A DNA stretch of 64,000 nucleotides from Symbiodinium kawagutii (GCA_009767595.1 VSDK01000501.1:134020-198019); one strand, 5' to 3'; counted from the stretch's first letter, positions 21,644 to 32,723 are shown. Program-made: numbers and translations. The notes: generated by a model from the letters alone, not told the origin.

Positions 21644-23029
21644 CATGGGTGGCAAAGGAGGAGGGAAAGGAAGGAAAGTCGTCAATACCGACGAACTTAC
21701 TTTGTAAGCTGTTCGAGATTGACACGGACTCCACGATCGATGACAATCGAAGGCTTGCAGTGAAGCATCACCCAGACAAGGGTGGTGACCCAGAGAAGTT
21801 CAAAGAGATCAACCGAGCACCTGAGGTGCTCATCGACGCCAGCAAGAGAGCCAAGTACAACAAAGACGGAGAGGGCCACGGTGCTGCCAACCCTGGCAGG
21901 AGAAGGTGGCCGAATCCCGCGCCCAGCAGCTCCTCAAAAAGCTCCCTGGGAGGAAGTCGGATGAAAAGCAAGAGGCTTGATAAGGAAGAGGACAAAACTG
22001 ATGCAACTTTGAGACTCTTCCAAGGCCTGTCAAGAATCGAGAGTTTGATGAAGAAGATGCAGAAGGATATGAGGGAAACTTCGCCTACCGAAGGCGATCA
22101 CAAAGCACCACAGAAAGACATAGGTTTTGTTCCTGATGAGGAGCATCCTCCACATCCAGTGCCTGGTGAATCAGCCGAGCGCCCTGGTGCAGCTGAGGAG
22201 AAGGATCCAGGGCCCGGCGAAGGTTCTGCCTCCATGGACAAAGATTCGATGTTCTCCAAAGCGGACATCCTTTTGGCAGAGGTGGAAAAGACTGAGGGTG
22301 AAGAAGCCAAAAATCAAAAATCTTCCAATCGACGGAGGTCGGCGGATTTCAATTTTGGGGGTAAGGTTTTTCCAAAGTTCAAGGTCTTCCGCAACTGAGA
22401 GGAGAGAATGTAGATCTCCTATGATCTCCTCGTTTTGGACTACCTGTTGGATTCTCCTGCGTCCGCAGCAATGGTTCCAGCAAAACAGCACTTATGCATC
22501 ATTTTCGTGGATGAGTGCTGCTGCAGCCGAAAGTAAGCTGCTGCGGCCTGCCTTCGCTCGAGATGAGCAGCTAGCGACTGCAACGCCACTGCTGAATTCA
22601 GACGGCCTTCAGCTCAATGAAGCTGAGGGCTTCATGGGATCTTTCTTTTCGTTGCTCTTGGTGTAGGCTGGCTCAACCAACTTGGATCACTTGCCCTGGT
22701 AACGTGCTGCGGCCCCTGTAACTCATTGACGTGGTGCCCTGGATCAGGTGAACCCAAGAAGTAGATCGAGATGATCAAAACCAGGCAAAATTTCGACTTT
22801 CTACCCCGACCTCGTTTGTTTGCAGGCCGGCCTTTGGCGATTTCATGTGCAGCCCTTTTGCTTCTCAGCAGACAACCGTGAAGGACATGGTGGACCTTTG
22901 CAAGTATTCATTGACTTGATGTCCGCTGGTCAAACGATGCGGCCACAGTGGGCTCGCTGCTATCAGCAAAGTCTCCAGGAACTCTGCTCACGAGATGCAG
23001 CAAAGTTTGGAGAGTTTGCATTCTTTTGA
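21644..23029 (+). pseudogene. J-domain (DnaJ-like) gene, copy 1, decayed
   Basis: Homologous to the copy at 45349 across the upstream leader, J domain, linker, an intron-like gap and a downstream exon. After the ATG at 21644 the frame meets a stop at TTTGTAAGC. Small deletions remove most of helix II, the frame is recovered only from about 21650 in another phase, and the HPD loop (VKHHPDKGGDPEKF) survives. The linker and acidic tail stay open to 22398. The downstream exon starting at 22826 (GLWRFHVQPFCFSADNREGH) ends with an in-frame TGA at 23027-23029, replacing the CAG before GTGTG in copy 2. The product cannot form a complete J domain. Similarity ends near 23110. Confidence 0.8.
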
Positions 23030-23223
23030 GGTGTAGACCACCACCAAAAAGATTTCAGTTTCACCAACGGCAGTTCTGCAGGAGGAAGTGGACAAAGAGG
23101 ACGTGGGCACCGTTGATGTAGCAGTTTGATGCAAAACTGTAAGACGCTGTAAGACGCTGCCAGCCATGTACTTTACGATGCTGTATGCAGTGTTATATGA
23201 TGTGACATGTTGGCATTGTAGAA

Positions 23224-23470
23224 ACTGCAATATATTCTCACAGCGCATGGTAAGCATCATCCAGGCTGTAAAGCGTTTCAACCCCGGAGCCAAACCCGAA
23301 CTCATTGTGGGCTTCGCCTCATATGAAAAACGGTTGGGGCACATTTGTTGCACCAAGGCTATGTTTTGGCACGAGAGCACATGCTGCAAGAGGGGTTGGT
23401 CAAGGACCAATGTTCGGTGCCAATTGCGAAAGCCTGTCACCAGAAGACATGTGTCACAAAGCTGAAGAAA
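23224..23470 (+). CDS. candidate exon(s), unknown
   Basis: One plus frame reads SIIQAVKRFNPGAKPELIVG to about 23360 and an adjacent frame reads MFGANCESLSPEDMCHKAEE to about 23470. Both look coding, so an unseen splice or frameshift lies between them. The next exon downstream (23534-23668) is on the same strand. Confidence 0.42.
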
Positions 23471-23533
23471 CATGGCAGATTGGCACTTTGTTTTCTTGGT
23501 CGCTACGTTCCGACTTAGCGTTTTGTCAGCCAG

Positions 23534-23668
23534 GAACTCATGCAACGAGACACTGAACGCAACAAGGAGTGGAAGCGTTTGGGGCAGAGTTCAGTACCTC
23601 TGAAAGAGGCAATACTTCGCATCACATCGTTGCATGAGACAAATGCGCGGGCCGTGAACAACAAAAGG
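23534..23668 (+). CDS. coiled-coil exon
   Basis: Exactly 45 codons between a CAG acceptor and a GTGAAA donor, phase 0 on both sides. The reading ELMQRDTERNKEWKRLGQSS then LKEAILRITSLHETNARAV is helical and heptad-like. A further helical piece follows at about 23793-23868 (EKQWQNIMMHLKCALTVQQE), similar in texture to the last exon of the 4.7-5.7 kb gene. Confidence 0.6.
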
Positions 23669-24233
23669 GTGAAAAGAATGAATAGACTCAACTTCCTGAC
23701 TTTTTGATTCAACGATATTCCAAATTAGAGACACCAGTTGTTACTTTTGCTTGTTGCAACGTTTTCCGTTTTTCCACTGAGGCTTTTTTGAAGTGGAGAA
23801 GCAGTGGCAAAACATCATGATGCACCTGAAGTGCGCTCTAACGGTGCAACAAGAGAGTCATTGCAAGTTCTCCAGGTGTTTTCTGTTAAGATCTGTCCTT
23901 AGGACTATCCTCTTTGGGACTTGTGATACTTCGCATTACTTCACATCTCACTGCTTCATACTGCTTCACATTACTTATCTTCACAGTACTTCACTTCACA
24001 GCACTTCACATTTTCACAGATTTTCACAGATTTTCTTCACAGATTTTCACATCACAACGAGGAAAGGCCCGCTGATGTAGGTCCTCCAACACCTGGCTGC
24101 AACTGCTGGAAGTGCCAAAGATCTCCTTCTTTTGTCGCGAGGCGGAGACCGAAAAGGAGGGATTGAACCGTTTTTACCTTTCTAAATTGTGAGCTTATAA
24201 AATGTGTGAAGAAAAGGTGAGCAAAGAGAAAAC

Positions 24234-24584
24234 TTGAGAAAAGAACCGCGGAAAAAAAAACAGCGAAAATGGAGAGAATTTTTTGCGAAAGTTTCGCGAA
24301 AGTCCCGCGAAGCATCCGCGAAAGTTCAACCTCTGCAGATAAGCCCCATGGATCCTGGGACGTGCAGCGGGGCCCAGGACAAAGAGGAGTTTGCGCCACC
24401 GCAGGGTTGGGTGTCTTATTCCAATGCGTTTAACAAAAAGATGCCCCCAAAGTGCCACGCATTGTGGTCCGCTAAAGTTTTCGACTGGCTTCGCGAAAGA
24501 TTGGCTAAAGTAACATGTTTTTCCGCGAAGATGGTTATTTGCGGAACAAGGAATTGTGATCAACCACCATACATGATACATTAA
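24234..24584 (+). CDS. candidate ORF with basic repeat-rich start
   Basis: 116 codons. The start is basic (KEPRKKKQRKWREFFAKVSR) and arises from an 11-bp repeat; the middle (APPQGWVSYSNAFNKKMPPK) looks coding. Minus-strand frames of 115 and 128 codons overlap. No family is recognised. It could be a translated repeat rather than a gene. Confidence 0.33.
   Translation: MRKEPRKKKQRKWREFFAKVSRKSREASAKVQPLQISPMDPGTCSGAQDKEEFAPPQGWVSYSNAFNKKMPPKCHALWSAKVFDWLRERLAKVTCFSAKMVICGTRNCDQPPYMIH
24285..24328. repeat. four 11-bp GCGAAAGT-type units
   Basis: GCGAA starts at 24285, 24296, 24307 and 24318, exactly 11 bp apart, with a fifth match two periods upstream at 24263. Further TTCGCGAAAG and CCGCGAAGA words follow at about 24490-24530. 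Confidence 0.8.
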
Positions 24585-24599
24585 TATACATTATGATAT

Positions 24600-25120
24600 G
24601 ATATATGTAGATATGTGGATTCTTTCTGTCTTTTTTTCTAGAGAGATTCGGAGAATGTATCAGTATGTCCTGCTGTTGCTGGAGCAGCAATGCTTGGGAA
24701 TTGCTGATGCATCCTTTGATTGTCTCGGGCCGCCCGACGGACAGACGGGGATGTTGATACAAATTTCATGGCCAAAGAATTGATTCGCACGCATTGCTTT
24801 GGCAAAACAGCAACTCTTAGAAATATGCAGCATGCAGCTCTTAAGGTTTCAATGGGTTCAGGCTGAGGGTTCACGTTTTTGTGTCCGCAGCTTTGAACGC
24901 TCAAGACGTGAAGATTGAACGCTCGCCACTCGCAGACCCAGGAGGGCGGCAAGATTCTTCTGAAGTTCCTGAGGAGTGAAGAAAATGAGGAAAACAATGA
25001 GACTGAAGAAAGACTGAATGAATCTCACTGTAATAATCTTTTGAGGGATTCCTGAGGGAGACTGAAGAACATGAGGAAAACCATGAGGAATTAAACTTAT
25101 TACAGTATTCTCAAGGGAAG
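24600..25120. other. no supported gene
   Basis: No convincing exon. Near 24970-25090 a degenerate repeat of TGAGGAAAA / ACTGAAGAA words occurs twice around AATCTCACTGTAATAATC. Confidence 0.35.
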
Positions 25121-25227
25121 TTCTAATTCTGGAGGGACTCAGTAAGACCGTTCAGAACTTTTCTTGATAGACATGCTTGCATTTTGAAGTTACCGGCGTG
25201 GTGAGTAGCTTCAGCAGTTGCTCTCAC

Positions 25228-25374
25228 CTCTGGAAGCGCCCCCAGCTCAACCTTCAGCACCGTGAGGTTGGGAGTCTTCCAATCATGGCCTCGCACATGA
25301 AGCTGCCCTTGCCAACTCGCAACAACTTCCCAAGGTACACTGCCCTGGGCCACTGGCACTTGCAGGGGGAACCC
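25228..25374 (-). CDS. minus-strand exon, unknown gene
   Basis: Reading on the minus strand, an exon of 49 codons runs from a TTTGACAG acceptor to a GTGAGA donor: GFPLQVPVAQGSVPWEVVAS, then WQGQLHVRGHDWKTPNLTVL and KVELGALPE. The texture is strongly coding and beta-rich. With the exon at 25473-25623 it defines a minus-strand gene in a mostly plus-strand region. The direct join between the two is out of phase, so a small exon or different splice site lies between. Confidence 0.58.
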
Positions 25375-25472
25375 CTGTCAAATTCCGGACTTTGCGAAAG
25401 CTGACCTGGGACTTGGGTAGTGTTCAACCAATCCATTGGTTGGTTATTGATCTGAATCACAGCTCATTCTAC

Positions 25473-25623
25473 CCGGTTTGATGACTTCAAGAGCAATTCC
25501 CAGGTGTAACGCTGTGTGTTGAACTTCTGCCAGGTCAACAGACACCACCCCGCGCTCCTTGAAGTCTCCTGGTGGGCAGTCTCCATGCGAGGTGCACTTT
25601 GGATAGGGTGGGATGAGATTCAT
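25473..25623 (-). CDS. minus-strand exon, unknown gene
   Basis: Minus-strand reading MNLIPPYPKCTSHGDCPPGD, then FKERGVVSVDLAEVQHTALH and LGIALEVIKPG, ending at a GTAGAA donor. ATG at 25623 follows a CTGAG trinucleotide that could be either an acceptor or leader sequence. Two cysteines lie close together. No domain is recognised. Confidence 0.58.
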
Positions 25624-25941
25624 CTCAGCACGTTAGGCAGTCTAATGGGTGTCCCCTTCAATTTCCAAATTTGATTTGTTGGAAAGTCTTGCTTCACAAT
25701 CGATTGAACATGACAACCATGCACCGTTATTTTCCAGCTTTTGAATCAACTGTAGCATTTATGCAGGTTGTCCACAAAACGAAATTCTATCTTGCAGCGT
25801 GATGACATTTTTGTCTTGTCTTCCAGGCATACTTCAATGGTGTCCCTTGCTCAGCTGCAACCTCTTTCTGGATGCAAGGAGTGTGAATATTTAGGGAGTT
25901 GCTTCTGAGTTGCTTCTCTGGAACTTTCTTCGAAATAGGGA

Positions 25942-26131
25942 ATGTGTGCAGAATGCCCATGCATGGGTTTCAGCTGATTTTCGTACACATCCCTCGTGTT
26001 TTGCTGCCTTTGAAGTCGTGAAACGCCATGAAGTGCTAAGGGAATGGGGCTGTCACCAATGTCAGCCTACTTCGAGGGACCACAGTTCTGCTTTGGCGGA
26101 AATGCTGGACCTGCTGGACCAGGCAACATGA
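25942..26131 (+). CDS. weak candidate exon
   Basis: Plus frame AHAWVSADFRTHPSCFAAFE and HEVLREWGCHQCQPTSRDHS, then a helical end (ALAEMLDLLDQAT). Between 26165 and 26720 all three plus frames contain long open pieces, with no clear single reading. Confidence 0.3.
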
Positions 26132-26660
26132 GACAACTGAGGAGACAGCTGATGACAGCAACGGTTGATGGTTAGTCATGGTTGGTGTCATGGCTTGGGA
26201 CGGTGGATGACAGCTGACAACTGGAAAGACGTAGCTCCAGCAGGTGCTGGCGAGACTCCCAACATGATGGAGCAAGCACAGCAAGCACCAACCTCCCCAG
26301 TGGCAGCAGATCCTTGGTTTCATCGTTGGGATTTCAAGCGATTTCTTCGGACAAATGGGTGGCATCTCGCATCATCTCACGGACTTGGCTGATGACTCGC
26401 AGCAAGTTGCAGTGCCGCTGTTTCTCCCAAGGACTCGAGGGCGTCTGCTTCACCAGGTTCCAACAAGATGTGCGATCCACAGTTCTGTCACGCTGCGTCA
26501 CGTTGTGTCATCATACCGGGCACCAGCCATGTTCTCCAAGGCCAAACAAGGCGCAGACACCCAACCAGATGCAGATGGGAGTGCTACTGGGCAGCAGACG
26601 CTGGGCCTGGGCCCACCCTTGGAGCTCAAAAGATGGGATGAACGTGGGATGAACGTGGGC

Positions 26661-26704
26661 TACCCATGTGGGGTACCCATGTGGGGTACCCATGTGGGGT
26701 ACCC
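26661..26704. repeat. 13-bp tandem repeat
   Basis: TACCCATGTGGGG occurs three times in a row, then TACCC. Each junction is the palindrome GGGTACCC. A 12-bp unit GGGATGAACGTG is doubled just upstream (26635-26658). Confidence 0.85.
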
Positions 26705-27380
26705 TGGGTCCAACTGCTGAGGCAGCATACCATGCCCTTCGTCACGTACCCGACGGCTCAAGGTATGCCATGGCCTTCCGCACGGGCCCCAGATTGACTC
26801 AAATGATGTGGCCAGCAATAGCGTTTTTTGGCCACCAAAACCCCCTACTAAAACCCCCTACTATGTAATGTATAGATCGATAAATGTATAGATTAATCTT
26901 TCGAACACATTTCACTGTAGTCTTGGCGTATTTTGGTTTTAGTCTCTTCTATATCGTGCATCCTCCGTTCTGGCGCGAGGTGCAACCTGCTGCACAGAGC
27001 CTGTCTATCCCAAGCTCTGGGTCAGGGGAACCCAGGCTGTCAAGGAAGACTTGACACGTCTCCACTTTGGATTTTGTATTTCAGCAATGTGAAAGACATG
27101 CTGTGCTCATGAAAGTGTCCAGTGCCGAAGAACATAGGGTACAGAAGGATTGAGACTGTCATGGACTGGCCATTTGCACAGAATATCCCAAACATTTTGG
27201 ACCAACACAGCCAACGTATGCGATGAAATGGCTCCGAACTGGAACGTTCATCGTTCTCTCATTTCATTGCTTGAAACCAACAGAGCAGCATTTCTCAAGT
27301 TTCTCCAAGTTTCTCTCTGAGCTTCTCTGAGTTTCTGAGTTTGCTCGAGGCCCACTTTGCTGCAGGGAGCTGCTGCCAGC

Positions 27381-27642
27381 ATGCAGAAAGCTGTGGCGTG
27401 GGGACGCTCAGCCAGGAGCTTCTCCCAACGGGCGCATGGCAGCGCTCTGAGGCCGAAGCCCACCGTGCAATCCACGGGACGCCGTCCCGAAGCCAGGCAG
27501 CGCTCGCCGCGGCTGCGTTGCAGTCGCAGGTTGCCGTTGCAGTCAGTGCCGTTGCCTCGGAGAACTGAGCAGGTCTCCTTCCAATCGGACTTGCCCTGCG
27601 GCGGTCTACGTGGACCTATCCTCCTTGCGTCCGAGGTCTCAG
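27381..27642 (+). CDS. candidate exon with arginine-rich presequence-like start
   Basis: ATG 27381 opens MQKAVAWGRSARSFSQRAHG, an Arg/Ser/Ala-rich N terminus of the kind that targets mitochondria or plastids, then an Arg/Pro-rich stretch, ending near an AGGTGG donor. It precedes the poly-Asp/ubiquitin-like gene on the same strand. A direct in-phase splice to it would need an intron of about 26 nt, so the link is doubtful. Confidence 0.38.
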
Positions 27643-27661
27643 GTGGTGGTCTTCTCTCCAG

Positions 27662-27690
27662 ATGGGTGTCATATGGTGTCATGTTGGATC

Positions 27691-27743
<53 letters not shown>

Positions 27744-29867
27744 GCGGACATGATGAAAGGGATGGTGATGGTCCAGAGATGAACTCAATGCACTTTCTCT
27801 CCAACTCGGGGTTTGCAGCGCAGCTAGAAGATACAACGGCCGCAGGTGGAGGCGCAGGAGAACCCCTCTCTGAGCCGAAGTCCTTATGGCTCAAGCTGCT
27901 CCCCCGCTTGCGCCACATGGATTTGCTTCGGATCCAACTGATTTCCGGAGGAGAGCTGACTTTGAGCGCTGCAGAGATCAGCGATTGCGTGGAAACTCCC
28001 GGCCTTTTATCTGTGAAAGCACTGAAGCAGTGTCTTAGCTGATTGGACGACTGGACATCACTGTTATCAACACATCTCCAGCAGCCATACGGCACTGCAA
28101 CATACAACATAGATGGACATGTATAAAAATGCATGAACATGTTTTCACAAGGTGTACCAGAGAAGGAGTGCCGGAGATGACCAGAGACTCTCAAGTGTAT
28201 CAATACCAGAGACTCTCAAGTGTATCAAGTGCTGAGAAGGGCAGAAGTTGTGGCTAAGGTATTGCAGCTCCCAAGTTAAGCTGTCCATCTTTCGGCAACG
28301 CCTGGTTTACAAGAACCAAGTTTTTGAAGGCCTGGAGCTCAGTTTCAGCGTTTCAAAGCGAATAGAACATGACAGAACTACAAACAGAACAAACCATAGT
28401 GAACTAACTGGTTGTAAAAAAACACCATGATTGAACAAACTGTAGTCCATAAAAGCCTAAGAACTGCAATCCGTGACCAAAAAAAACTGCAGCTCCAACT
28501 TTTCAACTGCTTCCCTCGAGGTGAAGTGGCCTTGAAAGACCTGGAGCAGCTGGGCCTCGAGTGTTCGTCGCATAGTGATTTTAGGATGCTTGTAAGGGCG
28601 GCCAGCGACATACGTTCAGCAGAAGATATTGCTGTATTCCAAGCCATCAGCATTCCGAACCCATGACTCAAACATACTGAAACATACCCAAACCTCCAGT
28701 TTGCCACTGGTTGATTTATGTCGGTTGGTCATGCCCCACTGGTCGGTTGCCAAGTTTCTGGTGACCCACCCATTGCGTCCTGAATTCAGAGGTTCCCAGC
28801 AGATCTCCAACTCCTTCTGGTGCCACTGGTTGTACCAGATGTCAAGATGACAAAGAACTTCTTCCAAGCAGCGACGGAGGGAAACGGCTCGAGATTGGAG
28901 GCTTTGTTGAACGAACCAATTGATCCAGATCTGGTGAATCTCTGCGGATTTACAGGGTTACACCTTGCAGCAGCTGCTTCGCATGTGGAAATCGTGAGAC
29001 TGTTATTGGAGGCAGGTGCTGACAAGGAGAAAGTTGCAACCGATGGCAGAGGTTGGGTACCCCTGAATTTTGCCGCTGGGGACCCTGACGTGTTGCGTTT
29101 ACTGTTGGATGCAGCTGCAAATCCCAACGGTGGAACTGTTCCTCCCTTGCAGCAAGCGATGAAGCTTGGCCACGTGGAAGCAGTGGAACTGCTGCTGAAC
29201 GCCGGCACCGACGTTGAAGCGCCGAATGCTTCGGAACCGCCACTGCTGGGAGCTGCAAAGAGAGGACTGACTGATGTAGTTCGCCTGTTGCTCCAAGCTC
29301 GCGCCCAGCCGGACCGCATTACGGGTGGGGAGTCTCCCATGTTATCAGCAGCCCACGGTGGCAACGCTGCCGTTGTGCGCTTGTTGTTGGATTCGGGTGC
29401 CGACAAAGACCAGATGGCCACGGTCGCATCGTCACGACCGCGAACAGCTCTCTCTGCGGCGTGCGAGGCTGGACGACAGGAAGTGGTACGTTTGTTGCTC
29501 TCAGTGGGCGCCAACAAGGAGCAAATCGATCAACTGCGAATTCATAATACTTGTTCTACTGGGTAGGCCTTGGAACCGGATGTTTCGACCACTTCATGAA
29601 TTCAGATTTGTTTCACACTTGTTTCATATGTGTTTCATACTTATGAACTATTATTATTGTTATTTTTTTGTTCAGAGTAGGCCTTAACTACGAATTTATG
29701 AATCAATTTGTTTAGCTTTGATCTTCCCACTCCCCTAGGACAAAAGCTCAGATCCAGCAGACGTGCCATTGACAGCTGCAGCGCGGGCTGGGAAGTTGCG
29801 AGTGGTGGAACTGCTGTTGGAAGCAGGAGATCATTTGGACAAGGCACGGTGGGCACCTGACCACTGA
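27662..29867 (+). CDS. ubiquitin-like domain plus ankyrin-repeat protein, five exons
   Basis: Exons 27662-28029, 28268-28349, 28493-28591, about 28847-29562 and about 29740-29867. The first three joins keep phase (donors GTGTCT, GTTTCA, GTAAGG). Exon 1 carries 17 Asp codons and then MDLLRIQLISGGELTLSAAE, with VKALKQ at its end. Exon 2 supplies SIFRQRLVYKNQVFEGLELS, together a ubiquitin-like fold as often seen before ankyrin repeats in dinoflagellate predicted proteins (from memory). Exon 4 has about six ankyrin units, for example GFTGLHLAAAASHVEIVRLL; exon 5 adds GKLRVVELLLEAGDHLDK. The start could be ATG 27662, 27781 or 27917; the last puts the poly-Asp upstream. The exon 4-5 donor is not settled and more repeats may follow. 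Probably a cytosolic protein-binding scaffold. Confidence 0.72.
27691..27743. repeat. (GAT)n microsatellite, 17 units in frame
   Basis: An uninterrupted GAT run. In the frame of the ubiquitin-like exon it encodes 17 aspartates; in the frame of the upstream candidate exon it encodes poly-Met. Confidence 0.95.
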
Positions 29868-30146
29868 AGAGTCTTTCAAATGTTAAATTCTGAAATCAAG
29901 AAATGAGGATTTAAGGATTTAGATTCCGAATGATAAATTCTGAAATCTTGCTAAATCTAGCTGAATCTGATTTCAAAATTCTTTGTTCAATTATAGATTA
30001 ACGTGACTAAGATTTAACAGTTACTTGAATCAAGATGTACATACTTTTTAACACATGATTTCAATGTCACATCCCACATGCTGAACGTTTATCATTGATT
30101 TTGGTCCCTCGATTTGGGTTTTAAAAAGTCTCTAATTGCCCTTCAG

Positions 30147-30226
30147 TGTGAGATGCCGCCAGGCGATTGTGAAGTCACAGTCGCCTTTGTGCGTTACGAA
30201 GACATCGAAGCGCAGAAGATGCGAAG
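30147..30226 (+). CDS. short exon, unknown
   Basis: Bounded by a CTTCAG acceptor and a GTGAAA donor. It reads CEMPPGDCEVTVAFVRYEDI and EAQKMR. Length is 26 codons plus two bases. It may continue the gene with ankyrin repeats or start another. Confidence 0.48.
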
Positions 30227-30308
30227 GTGAAAAAAGCCCGATGCGAGAGGGGCGCTTTAGGGACTGCCTGGAGGAGATGGGAATGCTTTGGATGCGATGC
30301 AGCACACA

Positions 30309-30332
30309 CATATATATATATATATATATATG
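30309..30332. repeat. (TA)n microsatellite
   Basis: About 12 TA units, followed by TGCATCC. Confidence 0.9.
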
Positions 30333-30516
30333 CATCCATACCCTATATTTGTACACATATATTTCTGATTTTGATTGCGTTAGAGCATCACAAAGAGCAC
30401 CCCGCAGCCCTTCCAGCTGTCACCCACAGGCCTGCTCTTGGCTTTGCTGAGGTGAGAAGAAGTAGAGCCGCGACGGACATCGGCCAAATACCCAGGCAGG
30501 TTCCCGTGCCTTGAAG

Positions 30517-30770
30517 TCCTGTGGAACTCCTTGATGCATTTGATGCGTTGGAAGATGGACCCAATCCTTTTGGCCTCAAAATCTTCATGGAAAAGGTGGA
30601 TAGAACAATCGATACCATGGATTTCAAGACATTTGTAATTGTTCGTGCACTTTCAGGTCAGACCGCTTACTGTGCAGCACTCCTGTGTGTGGTGTTTGGG
30701 GTCCCAGCTGGGATCTACCCAACGAGTTTGGTCAAGAATCTTGATCAAGACTTGAGACAAGTGATCAAAA
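30517..30770 (+). CDS. candidate exons, unknown
   Basis: Plus frame VELLDAFDALEDGPNPFGLK then IFMEKVDRTIDTMDFKTF, a strongly coding helical piece ending near 30640. After a TTTCAG at 30653-30658 the same frame continues with a hydrophobic stretch (YCAALLCVVFGVPAGIYPTS). A possible donor lies at AGTGAG near 30775. Confidence 0.48.
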
Positions 30771-30913
30771 TAGTGAGTGATCAAATGTTTAAACATGTCC
30801 TTGTTCACAACTGCCTGACCTCAACATTTTGTTCACCCAGTTCTCTCACTTCATTCAGTTCACTCTCTCAGGTCCACAAGCGAGATCAATCTTCTTAGAA
30901 GGCAGGGCTCGAA

Positions 30914-31144
30914 GTGGATGCTCCACTTAGGAAGTTCGCAATTGCAATGACGGGAGTGTTTTGTTGTGAAAGGACTTCAAAGGAGGTAGAATCTGCGATA
31001 GAAATGATGACTTCGCAAGCTGCATTCACAGCTGGCAAAGTACTTGCCACGCAACCTCTTTGTTCCAGCTTGGCTTCCAACAATCTGAGAATTAGAGCCT
31101 GGCTAAAACAAAATGACAGGGTGGATGCGAAGTCAAAAGCTTGA
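30914..31144 (+). CDS. ambiguous exon, either strand
   Basis: Plus frame reads FAIAMTGVFCCERTSKEVES and AIEMMTSQAAFTAGKVLAT. The exact antisense frame (30895-31152) is also open for 85 codons and protein-like. Neither could be fixed by splice sites. Confidence 0.28.
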   Translation: MDAPLRKFAIAMTGVFCCERTSKEVESAIEMMTSQAAFTAGKVLATQPLCSSLASNNLRIRAWLKQNDRVDAKSKA

Positions 31145-32106
31145 AACCACAACGTATTCCGAGGGCAAGCCTGGTGCCAGCACCAACTGCACCCAGCTCA
31201 TCCCAGCTCTATGTCAATTCCGTCACACTTCACTTGTTTAGCGTGGCCAAATGCATTGCTCAGATCTGGGTCAGGCTATGTGGCCATAAAGATCCACTTC
31301 TGAGAGTGTCGCGGCAGCAGATCAAGAGGTTCGGTATTACGAGTCTCGTTGACTTTTCAGGTCCAGAGATGACTTTTAAGAATGCAGTTCCCTTGAGAAA
31401 GTGGATGGGTTGTGTGGAAAGTTCCCATTGCTTCGCTGTGTGGTTCACTCTGAGGTGTATCTGCGAAAAGTGAACAAACGGTGCTCCTGCATAGCAGAGT
31501 TTGCACCCGTTTGGAAGACGCCGTCTGGGGATACTGATGAAAGATCGGGCAAACTTTGCTTCAAGCAGCTTCAAACAGCCCAAAGCACTTGATGAAACAC
31601 AATCACGTTGCATCAAAAGCAGTCACAGAAAAAGAACACAACCACCTAGAAGCTAGTGTTTCCCAGGAAATTGGAAGAGAATCCTCTGATCTCAAAAAAG
31701 GATCTTTTTGAGTCCAGATCCATTGAGTCAGCCAGATACTGGTAGTGGTAATGCAGAGCAAAAGCTGTGTGCCCATGTGCCCCAAGTTGTTTTTGCATCT
31801 TGCCTGAAGTGCCCGGGACGACGTTATTTCTTGATGTCCCATCAATTTCTGGCTTACAAAGCGAGAGCTTCGCGCCTTCGACATGATCAAGTTTGAACAC
31901 TTTGTTTCTCTTAAAAACAGAAGCTGAACACTTTCAGAAATCGAAATCGAAACGCGGAACTTGGAAGCCGGACTTCAATGGAACACAGCCTCGCAACATG
32001 TCGCCCTTGATTTCTTACGTTCTTCGAGTCATGGTACGCATTCCATGGTCTGACATTGGTGTTTTGATTTGGACATGACATGGAAAGCCTGTCGTTGGAA
32101 GTCAAG

Positions 32107-32705
32107 GACTTGGCCGACGGTTGTTTTCCTGCGCGAAACCGCAGCAGTCGCTCGGACAGAGGGCCGAGCCGAAAAACAGTCCAGTCTCAACAAGGAGAAT
32201 AGCTTTCTTGTGAATCTGAATGGCGACTTCCAGGTTACAGGAAAGAAGATTCAACTCAAAGTATTCTAAACAAGATATTTGATCTCGAGCATTGTCAAGA
32301 TAGCGTGTAAAGCCGTTGAGACCTGAAACACTTCCGCGTGATCTTGGCCGTCTCCAGAGATATCATGTTGTCATGATGGCAGTTCCTGGAGAATTCTCGA
32401 TCACCAGAAGAAAAACTTTTGGGCTGAGAACATGAGGCAAAACATATTTCATGAGGCTTTTTGTTTCACCTGATTTATCTTATTCGTATTATTCATATTT
32501 ATATTCATATTTATTCATACTATAATTCTCGCATTTTTCCAAGAAATTCTGTCGAAAGCGAAGCACTGAGATCCCAACTGAGACTGAACTTTTGGCTCCG
32601 ATTGGACTCCTCATAGAGGAATCCCAGGGCCTGGCCCAACGGGAGCCCGGTCGTTGTATGACGCGACAAGACGTCGACGCGACCACTTTTGAGCTGCAAA
32701 GCTGA
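32107..32705 (+). CDS. 3' end of an unknown gene, two exons
   Basis: Exon 32107-32260 (VVFLRETAAVARTEGRAEKQ, FLVNLNGDFQVTGKKIQL) ends at GTATTC. Exon 32544-32705 follows CCAAG (KFCRKRSTEIPTETELLAPI, IEESQGLAQREPGRCMTRQD) and stops with TGA at 32703-32705. The join is phase 0 to phase 0. The texture is clearly coding. No domain is recognised. A further upstream exon may lie around 31920-32060. The stop is 18 nt before the next gene's ATG. Confidence 0.62.
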
Positions 32706-32723
32706 GCAAGTCGACGTTGCACC

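Noticed and set aside
27248-27751. 167-codon minus ORF with poly-Ile and poly-Ser/poly-Met shadows
   Set aside because: Antisense of the GAT microsatellite and of a plus-strand coding-like exon.
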